A stretch of 64,000 nucleotides of DNA from RYN-230 sp963837335 (lineage in GTDB: Bacteria > Actinomycetota > Actinomycetes > Streptosporangiales > Streptosporangiaceae): NCBI GenBank assembly GCA_963837335.1, contig CAWINS010000044.1, forward strand, positions 1 through 64,000. The letters run 5' to 3'. Each line of letters begins with the position of its first letter. The stretch's first letter is position 1. Below, in pieces: positions 29,308 through 38,308 of the stretch. Both the position numbers and the translations under genes were made by a program. The notes below the pieces were generated by a model, which saw only the letters and a list, made by a program, of their open reading frames with translations, ran no database searches and had not been told where the DNA came from.

Positions 29308-30990
29308 GTGATCGTGACGAAAGTGTGCGCTCCGCATAAAGTGCCACATGTGCGTACCGTCGATGAGATGTTGGCCAGCTCACCGTTGGCTGGGTTGTGG
29401 CGGGTCAGCCGCGGTGGCGGCGACCGCCCGGTGGCCCTGGTCAGGCTGGCTGAGCGGTTTGCCGACCTGGATGACGCCCCGGCAGGCAGCCTCGTCGTGC
29501 TGTCCAGGGCGGCATCGGCGGAACTCTCCGACTACCGGCTGGACATGGGCCTGCGCTGGGCCTCGGCCAACCGGGTGAGCGCGGTGGCGGCGTTCTCCGC
29601 GGAGCAGTGGCAGCCCACCGTGACGGCGATGGATATTGCCGGGCGGGCCGACATCGCGCTGATCTCGATACCAGCCGCGGCCGAGCTGGCCGGCCTGGTG
29701 CAGGCGATCAGCCGGGAAATCGGCGGCGCCGCCGAGAGCGCTCTGGGCCGGGCGGAGGAAGCGCTGAACGCGGTGCTCTCCGCCGAGGCCACGGGGGCTG
29801 GCCTCGACGATCTGCGCGCCTCGGTCAGCGTGGCGCTCGGCACCTCCGTCGAATTCCGCCCGCGTGACCCCGGTCCTGGTGACCGGGAGAACGGCCAGCC
29901 CCGCTCGGACCGGGGCGCCATTCGCGCCACGGGCGCTCCCGCGCGGCCCCTGGAGGGCGGCCTGGCGGGCGAAGTCAGCGTGCCGGTCGTGGTGGGCGAG
30001 GCGCCGATCGGCCACCTGGTCGCGCCGGACGCCCAGGGGGACCTCGCCATCGCCGCACGGCTGGTCCTGCACAGCGCCGCTGCCTCCGCCGGGCGCCTTC
30101 TCGACCTGGCCCAGCGGGCCCGTGAGGTGCCGGCCCGGTCGCGCAGCGAGCTGCTGGCCGAGCTGCTGATGTCAGAGTCTGCGATCAACGACGATCTGCT
30201 CGACCGGGCCCGGCAGCTGAACGTCTCGCTGGGCGGATGGCATGTCGCGGTCCGGATCGAGGCCGACGACCTCGATGGTTCCGGCCCGGACGGATCCGCC
30301 GATGGGCTGGGATCCAATGGCCCGGACTCCACAAGCCAGGACGAGGTGCGCCGGTTCGAGCTGCTGGAGACGGCGGGGCAGATCGCCCTGCAGGCGGCCG
30401 GGGCAGCCGGCGGTACCTGGCACCTGTCCCGGGTGGCCCGCGCCCTCGTGCTGATCAAGATGACCAGGTCCGATCCGGGACCGCAGGCCGGGGCGCAGGC
30501 GGCCCGGGCCGCCGCCCGCGCGCTGCAGGCACTGCGGGAACGACTGCCCGCACAGTCATTCCGGGCCGGGGTGGGAGCGGCCCATGAGGGACCGACGGGG
30601 CTCCGCGCTTCCGCGGCCGAGGCCCGGGCCGCGCTGCTCGCCGCCCGGGCCGCCCGCAAGCCGTCCGGTGTGACCGCGCACGACGTGGTCGGAGTGCAGC
30701 GGATGCTGATGGAGTGGTATGCCTCGGACACCGCCCGGGCCTCGGTGCGCGACCAGCTCGCGCCGCTGGAGAAGCTGGGCCAGTCCCGGGCCGATACGGC
30801 GATCAGGACGCTCGCGGCCTACCTCGACGAGCAGGGATCCATCATCAAGACCGCGCAGCGCCTGCACCTGCACCGTAACGCGGTGGCCAACCGGATCCGG
30901 GGCATCACCGAACTGCTGGACGTGGACTTCGATGACCCGGACCAGCGGCTCGCCCTCCAGCTCGCCTGTCGGGCCCGGCTGCTGGGCTGA
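29308..30990 (+). CDS. PucR/CdaR-family transcriptional regulator
   Basis: About 560 residues. The N-terminal PucR-like domain has VRTVDEMLASSPLAGLWRVS and VALVRLAERF. The C-terminal helix-turn-helix is IKTAQRLHLHRNAVANRIRG, the classic PucR/CdaR ending. Such proteins often activate purine, hydantoin or amino-acid catabolic genes. It is divergent from the hydantoinase/importer operon and is its probable regulator. The start is uncertain: GTG at 29308, 29341 or 29350 are all in frame. Confidence 0.88.
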   Translation: MIVTKVCAPHKVPHVRTVDEMLASSPLAGLWRVSRGGGDRPVALVRLAERFADLDDAPAGSLVVLSRAASAELSDYRLDMGLRWASANRVSAVAAFSAEQWQPTVTAMDIAGRADIALISIPAAAELAGLVQAISREIGGAAESALGRAEEALNAVLSAEATGAGLDDLRASVSVALGTSVEFRPRDPGPGDRENGQPRSDRGAIRATGAPARPLEGGLAGEVSVPVVVGEAPIGHLVAPDAQGDLAIAARLVLHSAAASAGRLLDLAQRAREVPARSRSELLAELLMSESAINDDLLDRARQLNVSLGGWHVAVRIEADDLDGSGPDGSADGLGSNGPDSTSQDEVRRFELLETAGQIALQAAGAAGGTWHLSRVARALVLIKMTRSDPGPQAGAQAARAAARALQALRERLPAQSFRAGVGAAHEGPTGLRASAAEARAALLAARAARKPSGVTAHDVVGVQRMLMEWYASDTARASVRDQLAPLEKLGQSRADTAIRTLAAYLDEQGSIIKTAQRLHLHRNAVANRIRGITELLDVDFDDPDQRLALQLACRARLLG

Positions 30991-31124
30991 CCAGCGGCTT
31001 CAACGCCCATCGTGAGGCGTACGGCTCGCGCCGCGGCTCCTGACCTGGGCGACCCGGGCCCTGCCGGGCGAAACCCGGACGGCAGGTCTGCCGGGACGCC
31101 GATCCCGGGCCGTTCACTTCCTCG

Positions 31125-31961
31125 TTACTGGTCGGCGAGAGGGAACGCCACGTCGCAGACGGCCTGGTCCTCGCCTAGCGCCTCCGGCTCGGCCAGGTAG
31201 ACCTCGCGGCACGACAGCCGGCTTCCCGCCCGGGCGGCGACCTCGGGTGAGCAGGCGACGGCGTCGTACGCGGCCAGAATGGCCGGGTAGGCCCATTGGG
31301 CTTTCGTGATGGTCGTGTACGCCTCGTCGTGTTCGGCTTCGGTACGGATGCCGATGACGTCGGTCGGCTCCACGTGGCCGGGGCAGCCGAGAATCGCCTC
31401 CAGCGGGCCGTCGCTGTCCTCGCTCACGATGCCGTGGAAGATGAGCGTGAACGGCCCAGCCCTGGCCCCTGCGAGGTGCTGGGCGAAGGCCCGCTTGGCC
31501 TCGCGGACGAAGCCCTCGGTCTCCGGGGCGTGCAGCCGGCGCTGGATGGACATGACCCGCTGGGCCGGGACGTGACGGGTCTCGATGCGGAACATGGGAT
31601 CGCCTCCTTCTCTCAGGGTGGCCTGGATGTGGCGGATCAGCAGCGTGCGGTGACCGTGCCGCCGTTCGAGGTCACGGAGCAGCATGTCCAGCCGGTTCAC
31701 GGCCTGGTCTGCATCGACGCCGGCATCCCGCAGCACACATTCCACATCGGCCAGGCCCAGACCGGCGCCACGGAGCAGGCTGATGAGCTGCCCGGTGCGG
31801 ACCTGCGTGACGTCGTAGCGGCGGTAACCGGTGGCTTCGCTGGTCAGCGCGGGCCGGAGCAAGCCGATGCGGTCATAGAGCCGCAGCGCTTTGTGGGTCA
31901 GGCGTACTCGCCGCGCGAACTCACCGATCGGGATGAGCCCGGCCCTGGGATCGTCCTCCAC
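31125..31961 (-). CDS. MerR-family regulator with GyrI-like effector domain
   Basis: 278 residues. The N-terminal winged helix has IPIGEFARRVRLTHKALRLY and then YRRYDVTQVRTGQLISLLR. A linker helix (LLRDLERRHGHRTLLIRHIQ) leads to a C-terminal GyrI/AraC-effector-like domain, starting MFRIETRHVPAQRVMSIQRR. This is the BmrR-like layout that senses small hydrophobic or cationic molecules. It is divergent from the VOC gene, with a 238-base gap. Confidence 0.9.
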   Translation of the reverse strand: MEDDPRAGLIPIGEFARRVRLTHKALRLYDRIGLLRPALTSEATGYRRYDVTQVRTGQLISLLRGAGLGLADVECVLRDAGVDADQAVNRLDMLLRDLERRHGHRTLLIRHIQATLREGGDPMFRIETRHVPAQRVMSIQRRLHAPETEGFVREAKRAFAQHLAGARAGPFTLIFHGIVSEDSDGPLEAILGCPGHVEPTDVIGIRTEAEHDEAYTTITKAQWAYPAILAAYDAVACSPEVAARAGSRLSCREVYLAEPEALGEDQAVCDVAFPLADQ

Positions 31962-32199
31962 GGGCCCGATCCTGGCGCATGACCTAAGGGCAGGGTCAAG
32001 CGTGACTCCCGGCCCGGCTGTCCCACATTCCGGATCGGTGTCCTGCAGGGGTGGAATCTTTCGGTGGCGGCATCGGCCCGAAAGTGCCGCTCTGCCCGGA
32101 GCCCTCGGTGGACCCGGCCCCGGGCGGGCCGCCAGCCCATGTCACGCGAGACCGCGACCCGCGCGGCGATGGCTGGGGTCGCGCCTCTAAGGTGGACCG

Positions 32200-32634
32200 A
32201 TGGCATCGGTCAAGCAGTTCCAAGTCGCCTTCGACTGCGCAGAACCTGAGCGCGTCGCTCGTTTCTGGTGCGAGGTGCTGGGGTACGTCGTACCGCCGCC
32301 ACCGGAGGGGTTTGCTACCTGGGACGATTTCGATCGCTCGCTGCCGCCTGAGGATCAGGGTTCGACGTTCGCATGCATTGATCCCTCAGGTGTGGGCCCG
32401 CGACTGTTCTTCCAGCGCGTTCCCGAAGGCAAGGTCGTCAAGAATCGGCTGCATCTTGACGTGCGGGTCGGCACCGGGCTCGTGGGTGAAGAGCGCGTGG
32501 CCGTACTTGAGGCCGAATGCTCACGACTGGTCGCGCTCGGAGCGGTACGCGTGCGACTACTGCCTGCCGATGACAACAACGAGTCGTGCCTCCTGATGCA
32601 GGACATCGAGGGCAACGAGTTCGATCTCGACTGA
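32200..32634 (+). CDS. VOC (glyoxalase/bleomycin-resistance) family protein
   Basis: 144 residues. The fold starts with FQVAFDCAEPERVARFWCEV followed by LGY and ends with MQDIEGNEFDLD, the metal-binding glutamate region. NRLHLDVRVG contributes a histidine. Metal-dependent enzyme or binding protein of unknown substrate. ATG at 32200, after AAGGTGGACCG. Confidence 0.88.
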   Translation: MASVKQFQVAFDCAEPERVARFWCEVLGYVVPPPPEGFATWDDFDRSLPPEDQGSTFACIDPSGVGPRLFFQRVPEGKVVKNRLHLDVRVGTGLVGEERVAVLEAECSRLVALGAVRVRLLPADDNNESCLLMQDIEGNEFDLD

Positions 32635-32751
32635 GTGGCCACGACCCTAGAGGGGCCGGTGCTGGCCGCTCGGGCGGCGGGCTCGATACGCTGGCACCGG
32701 TTCGGCAACAGCGGGCCAGGCCAGCCCATCCGGACCGGAAGGGCCAGGTCA

Positions 32752-33315
32752 ATGCGTGAGGATGCCCGGCAGCGGGCCACCGAGTTCGTCAAGGAGCTTT
32801 ACGCTGCCGGTGAGATCGACGCGGACCGGCTGGATACCGGTATTGCCGGAGTGCTGGCGGCCAGGTCTGAGGCCGAACTGGCCGAGGTGGTCCGGTCATT
32901 GCCAGCGCCTGTTGCCCTGACCAGCCAGGAGCAGCGGCTGGCCGAACCGCTGGAGATCCACTCCGGCTTGGGGCGGCTGCGGCTGGCGGGCCAGTGGCAG
33001 GTCGCCCGCCAGACTCATATCAGTGCGGACCTGGGCAGCATCAGGCTTGACCTCACCGAGGCCGAGTTCGACGACCACGTCATCGACCTGCATGTCTATA
33101 CCGGGTGCGGCAGCATCACGATCATCGTGCCACCGGGCATGGGCGTGCAGGTGATCCGCCACCGAGGCGGAGTCGACTCACGGCTGGACCCGCCGGTACC
33201 CGGGCTGCCGCTGGTCCGGCTCGACGTGACCACCAACATCGGCCGAGTCCACCTGCGCCACCCGGGGATCCAGGACGGCGCCAGGCGCTGGCCTGGCGGC
33301 AGAAAACGTCGGTAA
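32752..33315 (+). CDS. DUF1707 domain-containing protein with LiaF-like C-terminus
   Basis: 187 residues from ATG at 32752. The short DUF1707 helical domain appears first (ATEFVKELYAAGEIDADRLD, with EAELAEVVRSLP). A beta-rich C-terminal part follows (ISADLGSIRLDLTEAEFDDH, GCGSITIIVPPGMGVQVI), like the cell-wall-antibiotic-response/LiaF domain. DUF1707 proteins are common in actinobacteria; function not established. It is the last chromosomal gene before the integrated element. Confidence 0.88.
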   Translation: MREDARQRATEFVKELYAAGEIDADRLDTGIAGVLAARSEAELAEVVRSLPAPVALTSQEQRLAEPLEIHSGLGRLRLAGQWQVARQTHISADLGSIRLDLTEAEFDDHVIDLHVYTGCGSITIIVPPGMGVQVIRHRGGVDSRLDPPVPGLPLVRLDVTTNIGRVHLRHPGIQDGARRWPGGRKRR

Positions 33316-33502
33316 CCAGCCGCGTTCACCATGCACCCCAAAATGCGGCCCAGCTGAGGTCAGGGGCGTTCTCGACATGGCTCAGGCTAACCCCGGGGCG
33401 CTTCGCCTGGAGGCAACTGTTATGTGCTGCGCCAGCGTCGTAGCAGCAGAAAAGGGACTCCCGAGCGGTGCTCCGAAATCCCTTGTGACCTGCTAAGACC
33501 TT

Positions 33503-33551
33503 CTGGTCGGGGTGGCCGGATTTGAACCGGCGGCCTCTTCGTCCCGAACGA
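33503..33551. repeat. Left attachment site (attL), displaced tRNA-Pro 3' half
   Basis: 49-bp copy identical to 43852-43900. It reads as the tRNA-Pro 3' end including CCA, T-arm and anticodon loop (in complement), but has no 5' half. It is therefore the original chromosomal 3' end displaced by integration, not a functional tRNA gene. Confidence 0.92.
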
Positions 33552-33669
33552 TGTATGTCGGTGTTTCTCTGGTTTGGCTGTGCCGCTTTCGGCCGATAAA
33601 GTGCCAGGTAGATGGTCTGGTGTCAGTGTCGGTGAGTGCCGTTGGGTATCGTACGCTGGCGCTGAGTTC

Positions 33670-33691
33670 ACGGTCAAATGACGGTCAAACG
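33670..33691 (+). repeat. Tandem 11-bp repeat inside the left end (candidate integrase arm site)
   Basis: ACGGTCAAATG (33670-33680) is followed directly by ACGGTCAAACG (33681-33691), just before the integrase ribosome-binding site. The same pair occurs inside the right end at 43777-43798. The position fits arm-type integrase or excisionase binding sites. Confidence 0.6.
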
Positions 33692-33714
33692 ATCTTGGGC
33701 CGGAGGAAGGCGCC

Positions 33715-35069
33715 GTGGGGTACTCCCGTAAGCGGGTCGGCAGGGATGGCCGACCGCGTTACACGGCGTATTACTGGGACATCAAAGATCACGAGCGCTC
33801 GGCCGGCACGTTCCCGAACAAGAAGGACGCCGACCGGGCATGGCAGCGGGCCGAGGCGAAGATCGCTGAGGGCCGATTAGGCGATCCCGGCCGCGGACGG
33901 CAGACGTTCCAGACGTATGTGGAGCAGGTCTGGCTGCCGGGCCACCAAGTCGAGGCGACGACCCGGCAGAGCTACACATACTCGATCTACAAGCACCTGA
34001 TGCCCGAGTTCGGGCCGATGCGGATGATCGACATTCTGCCCGAGCACGTCCGAGCCTGGGTGGCGCGGCTCAAGGACGAGGGTGTCACGCCGGTGACCAT
34101 CCGGTACAACAAGCTCCTGCTCAGCGCCATCTTCACAACCGCGCTCAACGACCAGGTGGTGTTCCTCCATCCGTGCCGGGGCGTCAAGACGCCCACCGTG
34201 CCGCAGAAACCGCGGGCGATCATCACACCGGAGCAGTTCGGCCGCGTCTACGAGGCGCTTCCGGATGACACGATGCGGCTCCTCGCGGAGACGAAGATCG
34301 AAACCGGGATGCGCTGGGGCGAGCTGACCGAACTGCGGGTGCGGGACATCGACTTCCCGACCCGGATGCTCACGGTCAGCCGGGCCGTGGTCGAGGTAAA
34401 CGCCAGATTCCACCCAACTGGCGGCCGCTTCCTCGTCAAGGACTACCCGAAGGACGGTGAGTACCGGCGGCTCAAGCTGACCAGCCAGATCGCTGCCAAG
34501 CTCCAGGCGTACGCCAGGGAGCGAGGCTTGTCCGACGACGCCCTCTTGTTCGCCATGCCGGACCGCGGCCCGGCGCTGAAGATGCTGCCCAACCTGGACC
34601 GCCTCAGCCGCACCGAACCCAACACCGCTGGCCGCACCTACCGGCACGGAACGCTCAGCGCCTACACGGCCGGGTGCTGCCGGTGCGAGCACTGCCGGAA
34701 TGCCTTCGCCCATTACAGGCGGCAGCGCCGGGTGGCCGGGATGGATGACCCGCGCACGCCACGGGTCCGCGATACCGACGGCCACATCCCGCGTGACTGG
34801 TTCCGCAACCAGGTCTGGGGACCGGCGCTCGCCGCGGCGGGTGTGACGGCGGTACGTCCGCACGACTTGCGCTACGCGCACGCCTCATGGCTTCTCGCAG
34901 GCGGCGCCGACCTCCAGGCGGTAAGGAACGCCTCGGTCACGCATCCATCGCGACGACGGAGAAATACCTGCATACGCTGCCAGAAGCGGACGAATCCACG
35001 CTGGACGCCTTCACCAGGATCCGCGACCGGGCCGTAGTGAGCAGGCCCCGTCGTCGCCGTGGGCGCTAG
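33715..35069 (+). CDS. int: Tyrosine site-specific integrase (one frameshift near 34921)
   Basis: About 450 residues; GTG at 33715 after GGAGGAAGG. It has an N-terminal AP2-like arm-binding part, a core-binding domain (TRQSYTYSIYKHLMPEFGPM) and a catalytic domain with the first arginine in ETGMRWGELTELR and HDLRYAHASWLL. The end, ERLGHASIATTEKYLHTL with the nucleophilic tyrosine, lies one frame over; one A seems missing in GGTAAGGAA at about 34921. A Cys-rich insert (HGTLSAYTAGCCRCEHC) sits between the catalytic boxes. It should catalyse insertion into the adjacent tRNA-Pro site. Confidence 0.92.
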
Positions 35070-35296
35070 GGGCTGTGCCTACCGGCCTTGATGCTGTGAA
35101 CGAAGCTGCGCCAGTCGCCAGCGGCGAAGATCAGCTTCGGCCCGTTCCGGTCTTTGGAGTCACGAACGGCGGCCGCAGTGCCCAGGTCGGCTATCTCGAC
35201 GCAGCTACCATTGCCGCCGCTGTAGGTGCTCTTCCGCCATAGCGCATGGACCAGGTCGGTGCCTGGCTCCCCGCGCTCCCTTCTGATGCTGGTCAC
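35066..35296 (-). CDS. DUF397 domain-containing protein
   Basis: 76 residues. It matches DUF397 through LWRKSTYSGGNGSCVEIADL and VRDSKDRNGPKLIFAAGDWR. DUF397 proteins are small partners of XRE-DUF5753 regulators in actinomycetes (Scr2-like and WhiJ/BldB-associated families). It overlaps the upstream XRE gene by four bases and converges on the integrase, whose repaired end overlaps it by four bases. Confidence 0.93.
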   Translation of the reverse strand: MTSIRRERGEPGTDLVHALWRKSTYSGGNGSCVEIADLGTAAAVRDSKDRNGPKLIFAAGDWRSFVHSIKAGRHSP

Positions 35297-36160
35297 GCGA
35301 ACTCCTCTGCCGCTGCTGTGAGCATATCGCTCGTGGCCTGCGGGCTCAGGGCGGTGGCGCGGAGGTAATCGAACACTTGGACGTAGCGGCTGATGTCCTC
35401 AGGTTCCTCCAGGAACAGAGCGCTGGCCATGTTCTCCAGGTACACCACGTCCGGGTCGATGGGCTCAGGGAAGCCGAGGATCTCGAAGGAGCCGATCATG
35501 GCGCCGTGGGCGCAGCGGCGTACGGCAACACCTGGATCATGACGTTGGGCAGGTCGTTGGTCTCGGCCAAGAACCGGAGCTGCGCGGCCGTGACCGCGCG
35601 GTCGCCGACGAGCTGGTGGACGACGCCCTCACCCAGGACAGCCGAAAGCTGGAGTGATCGATCCTCGGTGACTCGTTGCTGGCGCTGATGCCGCACCGCC
35701 ACGCGCCGATCGGTGCCCTCGGTGTCGTCGTGCGGGCGGAAGGCCCGGATCACAGCGCGAGCGTAGTCCTCGGTTTGGAGCAGCCCAGGTACGAGGACCT
35801 GCTGATAGGTCCGCACCGACGCAGCCTCGGCCTCCAGGCCGATGAAGTGGGTGTACTCGCTGGGCAGCACGTCGCCGTAGGAGTGCCACCAGCCCTTCTG
35901 CCGCGACTCTCGGGCGAGCTGAATCAGTGCCTCACGCTGCTCCGTATCACTGACGCCGTAGATGTCGAGCAGATCGCGCACGTCGCGCGGGTTGAGTCTG
36001 GTCCATTGCCCGGTCTCGATCGGGTGACCTTCGTCGGGTGCCACTCCAGCCGGGACGCCACATTGTCACGGGTCAGTCCTGACTCGGCACGCAGGCGGCG
36101 CAGCTCAGCCGTTAGCCGCTTGTGGCGCACGGTGGGACTGCGATACCCGCCGCTAGGCAT
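35293..36160 (-). CDS. XRE-family regulator with DUF5753 domain (two frameshifts)
   Basis: About 288 residues from ATG at 36160 (MPSGGYRSPTVRHKRLTAEL). The N-terminal helix-turn-helix (LRAESGLTRDNVASRLEWHP) breaks at about 36030 and continues as RIETGQWTRLNPRDVRDLLD in the next frame. The DUF5753 body carries YQQVLVPGLLQTEDYARAVI. A second break at about 35510 leads to the conserved ending SFEILGFPEPIDPDVVYLEN. Paired with DUF397 downstream, it resembles the Scr1/WhiJ-type regulator pairs of Streptomyces. A 12-bp palindrome lies 17 bases upstream of its start. Confidence 0.88.
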
Positions 36161-36176
36161 TCGTGTCCTCCAAGTT

Positions 36177-36205
36177 CTTACACCGTGTAACTCACACGGT
36201 GTAAG
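36177..36205. promoter_or_regulatory. Candidate operator: 12-bp perfect inverted repeat
   Basis: CTTACACCGTGT-AACTC-ACACGGTGTAAG, perfect arms with a 5-base spacer, between the XRE-DUF5753 gene and the rightward genes. The size and symmetry suit an XRE dimer. Autoregulation is inferred. Confidence 0.65.
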
Positions 36206-36278
36206 TTACGTCTGTGCGAGCGTGAAGCTGTGCCAGGCAGCATAACGGCCTGGCGCCCTGGCGGCAGGAGGCTGCGAA

Positions 36279-36512
36279 GTGGCGGCGGAACTACCAGGCA
36301 CCCGCGGGTCAAGAATCCGCCGCTTGCCCGCGCAGCCCGGACATAAGACAGGCAGCCGTGCCGTCGCTGAATCGTTCAGGCGCCCAGGGCGCGGACACAG
36401 ACGCAGGACCGGCGCTGAAAGCGTGGGCGCTCCTCTGTCGCGAGATGGAAGCCGACCGGGCTATGCCCCGGCGCCGGTCCTGCCTCCATTCACGACGGAT
36501 GAGCAGTCATGA
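36279..36512 (+). CDS. Possible small protein next to the XRE operator
   Basis: 77 residues, Arg/Gly/Pro-rich, from GTG at 36279 with AGGAGG 7 bases upstream. The strong ribosome-binding site is the main support. It overlaps the start of the ATP-binding protein gene in another frame. No family recognised. Confidence 0.35.
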   Translation: MAAELPGTRGSRIRRLPAQPGHKTGSRAVAESFRRPGRGHRRRTGAESVGAPLSRDGSRPGYAPAPVLPPFTTDEQS

Positions 36513-36966
36513 CCGGCAAGCCGTGGCTCAGGCCCGGGCATCCCTGTCGATGCAGACCTCCCTAGTGCTTGGCGCTTTACCAACTGCCGTCGCGTGCGCC
36601 CGCCTCCACGCCCGCAACGTGATGTACGAGTGGGGCCTCGCAACGATCGCCGACAGCGTCGAACTGGTCGTGTCCGAGTTGGTGACCAATGCGGTACGCG
36701 CCTCAACCGGCTCCGACGGTCGGCCCGTGTACGGCACGAAGACGGGCCTGTCTTCCGTCCGCCTGAGGCTGTCCTCTGACAGGACGCATGTTCTGATCGA
36801 AGTCTGGGATCAAGATCCCGGGATGCCCATCTCCAAGGCGGCCGGGCCCGATGACGAGAGCGGCCGAGGGCTCATGTTGGTAGAGGGCCTCTGCGATCGC
36901 TGGGGCTGCGGCGCTTCTACGAGCGGGAACGGCAAGCTGGTCTGGGCCGAACTAGGTGTGGTCTGA
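36499..36966 (+). CDS. ATP-binding protein (anti-sigma-like HATPase domain)
   Basis: About 155 residues from ATG at 36499; an upstream in-frame GTG at 36358 is also possible. The GHKL ATPase signatures are the N-box VELVVSELVTNAVRA, the G1-type box VWDQDPGMP and the G2 box ESGRGLMLVEGL. It resembles the RsbW-like proteins frequently found beside XRE-DUF5753 and DUF397 genes in actinomycetes. Its stop abuts the convergent cupin gene without a gap. Confidence 0.85.
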   Translation: MSSHDRQAVAQARASLSMQTSLVLGALPTAVACARLHARNVMYEWGLATIADSVELVVSELVTNAVRASTGSDGRPVYGTKTGLSSVRLRLSSDRTHVLIEVWDQDPGMPISKAAGPDDESGRGLMLVEGLCDRWGCGASTSGNGKLVWAELGVV

Positions 36967-37368
36967 TCATCGGCGGTTGTATTCGTCGTCGGTGAGGTGT
37001 TCGCCCCAGTCGGCTTCGGGACGCTGGTCGCCGGGGACGGCTTCGGTGATGGATAGGTGGGTCATGAAGTGGCCGGGTGCGGCGCCGTGCCAGTGCCATT
37101 GGTCGGCGGGGGTGTAGACGATGTCGCCCGCGCGGATCTCTTCGATCTGGCCGCCGCGGGGCTGGTGGAGGCCCCGGCCTTCGGTGACGTAGAGGGTCTG
37201 GCCGACGGCGTGGGAGTGCCAGGCGGTGCGGGCTGAGGGGGTGAACCGGACGGCGCTGACCCTCACGCGTGAGGGTTCTTCGCCGCGGGCGATGGTGTCG
37301 ATGTAGGTGTCGCCGGTGAACCACTCGGCCGGTCCCTTGGCGGTGGGCGGTGGGGGCTGAATGGACAC
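36967..37368 (-). CDS. Cupin domain-containing protein
   Basis: 133 residues. Cupin motif 1 is in FTPSARTAWHSHAVGQTLYV and motif 2 in GDIVYTPADQWHWHGAAPGH, supplying metal-binding histidines. Similar to small cupins with mandelonitrile-lyase- or dioxygenase-like folds; activity unknown. It starts 9 bases after the XRE-MmyB-type gene stop, so they are probably co-transcribed. Confidence 0.9.
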   Translation of the reverse strand: MSIQPPPPTAKGPAEWFTGDTYIDTIARGEEPSRVRVSAVRFTPSARTAWHSHAVGQTLYVTEGRGLHQPRGGQIEEIRAGDIVYTPADQWHWHGAAPGHFMTHLSITEAVPGDQRPEADWGEHLTDDEYNRR

Positions 37369-37377
37369 AGTGTCTCC

Positions 37378-38308
37378 TTACTGGTCGCTGCTGGCCGGGC
37401 GTGGCGTTCCCGCGGCTAGGTCTGTGCGTCCGGGTTTGGCTGCGAGCATGTTGCCTGGGGTGGCGGCCCAAGTGGTGAGCACGTCGAGTGCTTGTTGAGC
37501 AGGCGAGCCTGGTTTGGCGGTGTAGGCGATGATGGTGAGCCCGGGATCAGCGGCAAGCTCCAGGGCGTCGTAGTCGAGGGTGAGGTCGCCGGCGATCGGA
37601 TGGTGGAACGGCTGGACGCCGCTGCGGTAGTACTCGACGTCGTGGGCGGCCCAGCGGCCCCGGAACTGTTCGCTGCGGGTGGATAGCTCACCGATCAGGT
37701 CGCTCAGCGCGCGGTCGTATGGATCGCGGCCAGCTTCGGCGCGCAGGCTGCCCACGGCGGCCGCCGGCGATGCCGTCCCAGTCGGCATAGAACTCGGCGG
37801 AGCGGGGATCGAGGAAGATGAACCGGGCGAGGTTGACCGGCCGCGCCGAGCTTGCGAACACTGGCGAGTACAGCGCATAGCCGAGCTGGTTGGCGGACAA
37901 GACGTCCAGCCGCCCATTGCGCACGAACGCCGCGCCCCGGTCATCGAGTCGAGGACTTGCTGCACGCTCGGCCGGACCCGTTGCCGGGTGGAGCGGCGGC
38001 GAGACGGGCGGGTCACGTTCACCGTCTTGACCAGGTCGGTGAGGTGCACGCGCTCGACGTCGTCAAGCTGCAGGGCTTGGGCGATAGCGTCCAGCACTTC
38101 GGCGGAGACACCGGTGGCGTTCCCGCGCTCGAGCCGGGTGAAGTACTCGATTGAGATCCGGCCAGAGCGCCACCTCTTTCCGGCGCAGCCCCGGCACCCG
38201 CCGGTTACTCCTGTAGAAACGCAGGCCCGCCTGCTCGGGCGTGATCGTGGCCCGGCGGGTGATAAGGAACTGGCGGATCTCGCCGCGCACGTCGTCCCTT
38301 CTGCTCAC
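37378..38308 (-). pseudogene. XRE-family regulator with MmyB-like ligand domain (three frameshifts)
   Basis: About 290 residues when joined. The N-terminal part MSRRDDVRGEIRQFLITRRA and NRRVPGLRRKEVAL is the usual MmyB-type XRE start. The reading shifts near 38150 into VLDAIAQALQLDDVERVHLT. It shifts again near 37930 into RNGRLDVLSANQLGYALYSP and FIFLDPRSAEFYADWDGIAG. Near 37765 it shifts into DPYDRALSDLIGELSTRSEQ, then continues to 37378. All segments are well conserved, so either sequence errors or very recent decay explain the breaks. Divergent from the MFS/DUF2255/dehydrogenase genes, which it probably regulates. Confidence 0.8.

Noticed and set aside
33503..33551. A second tRNA-Pro gene
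   Set aside because: Only the 3' half is present; the sequence diverges at the anticodon stem. It is the displaced att copy.
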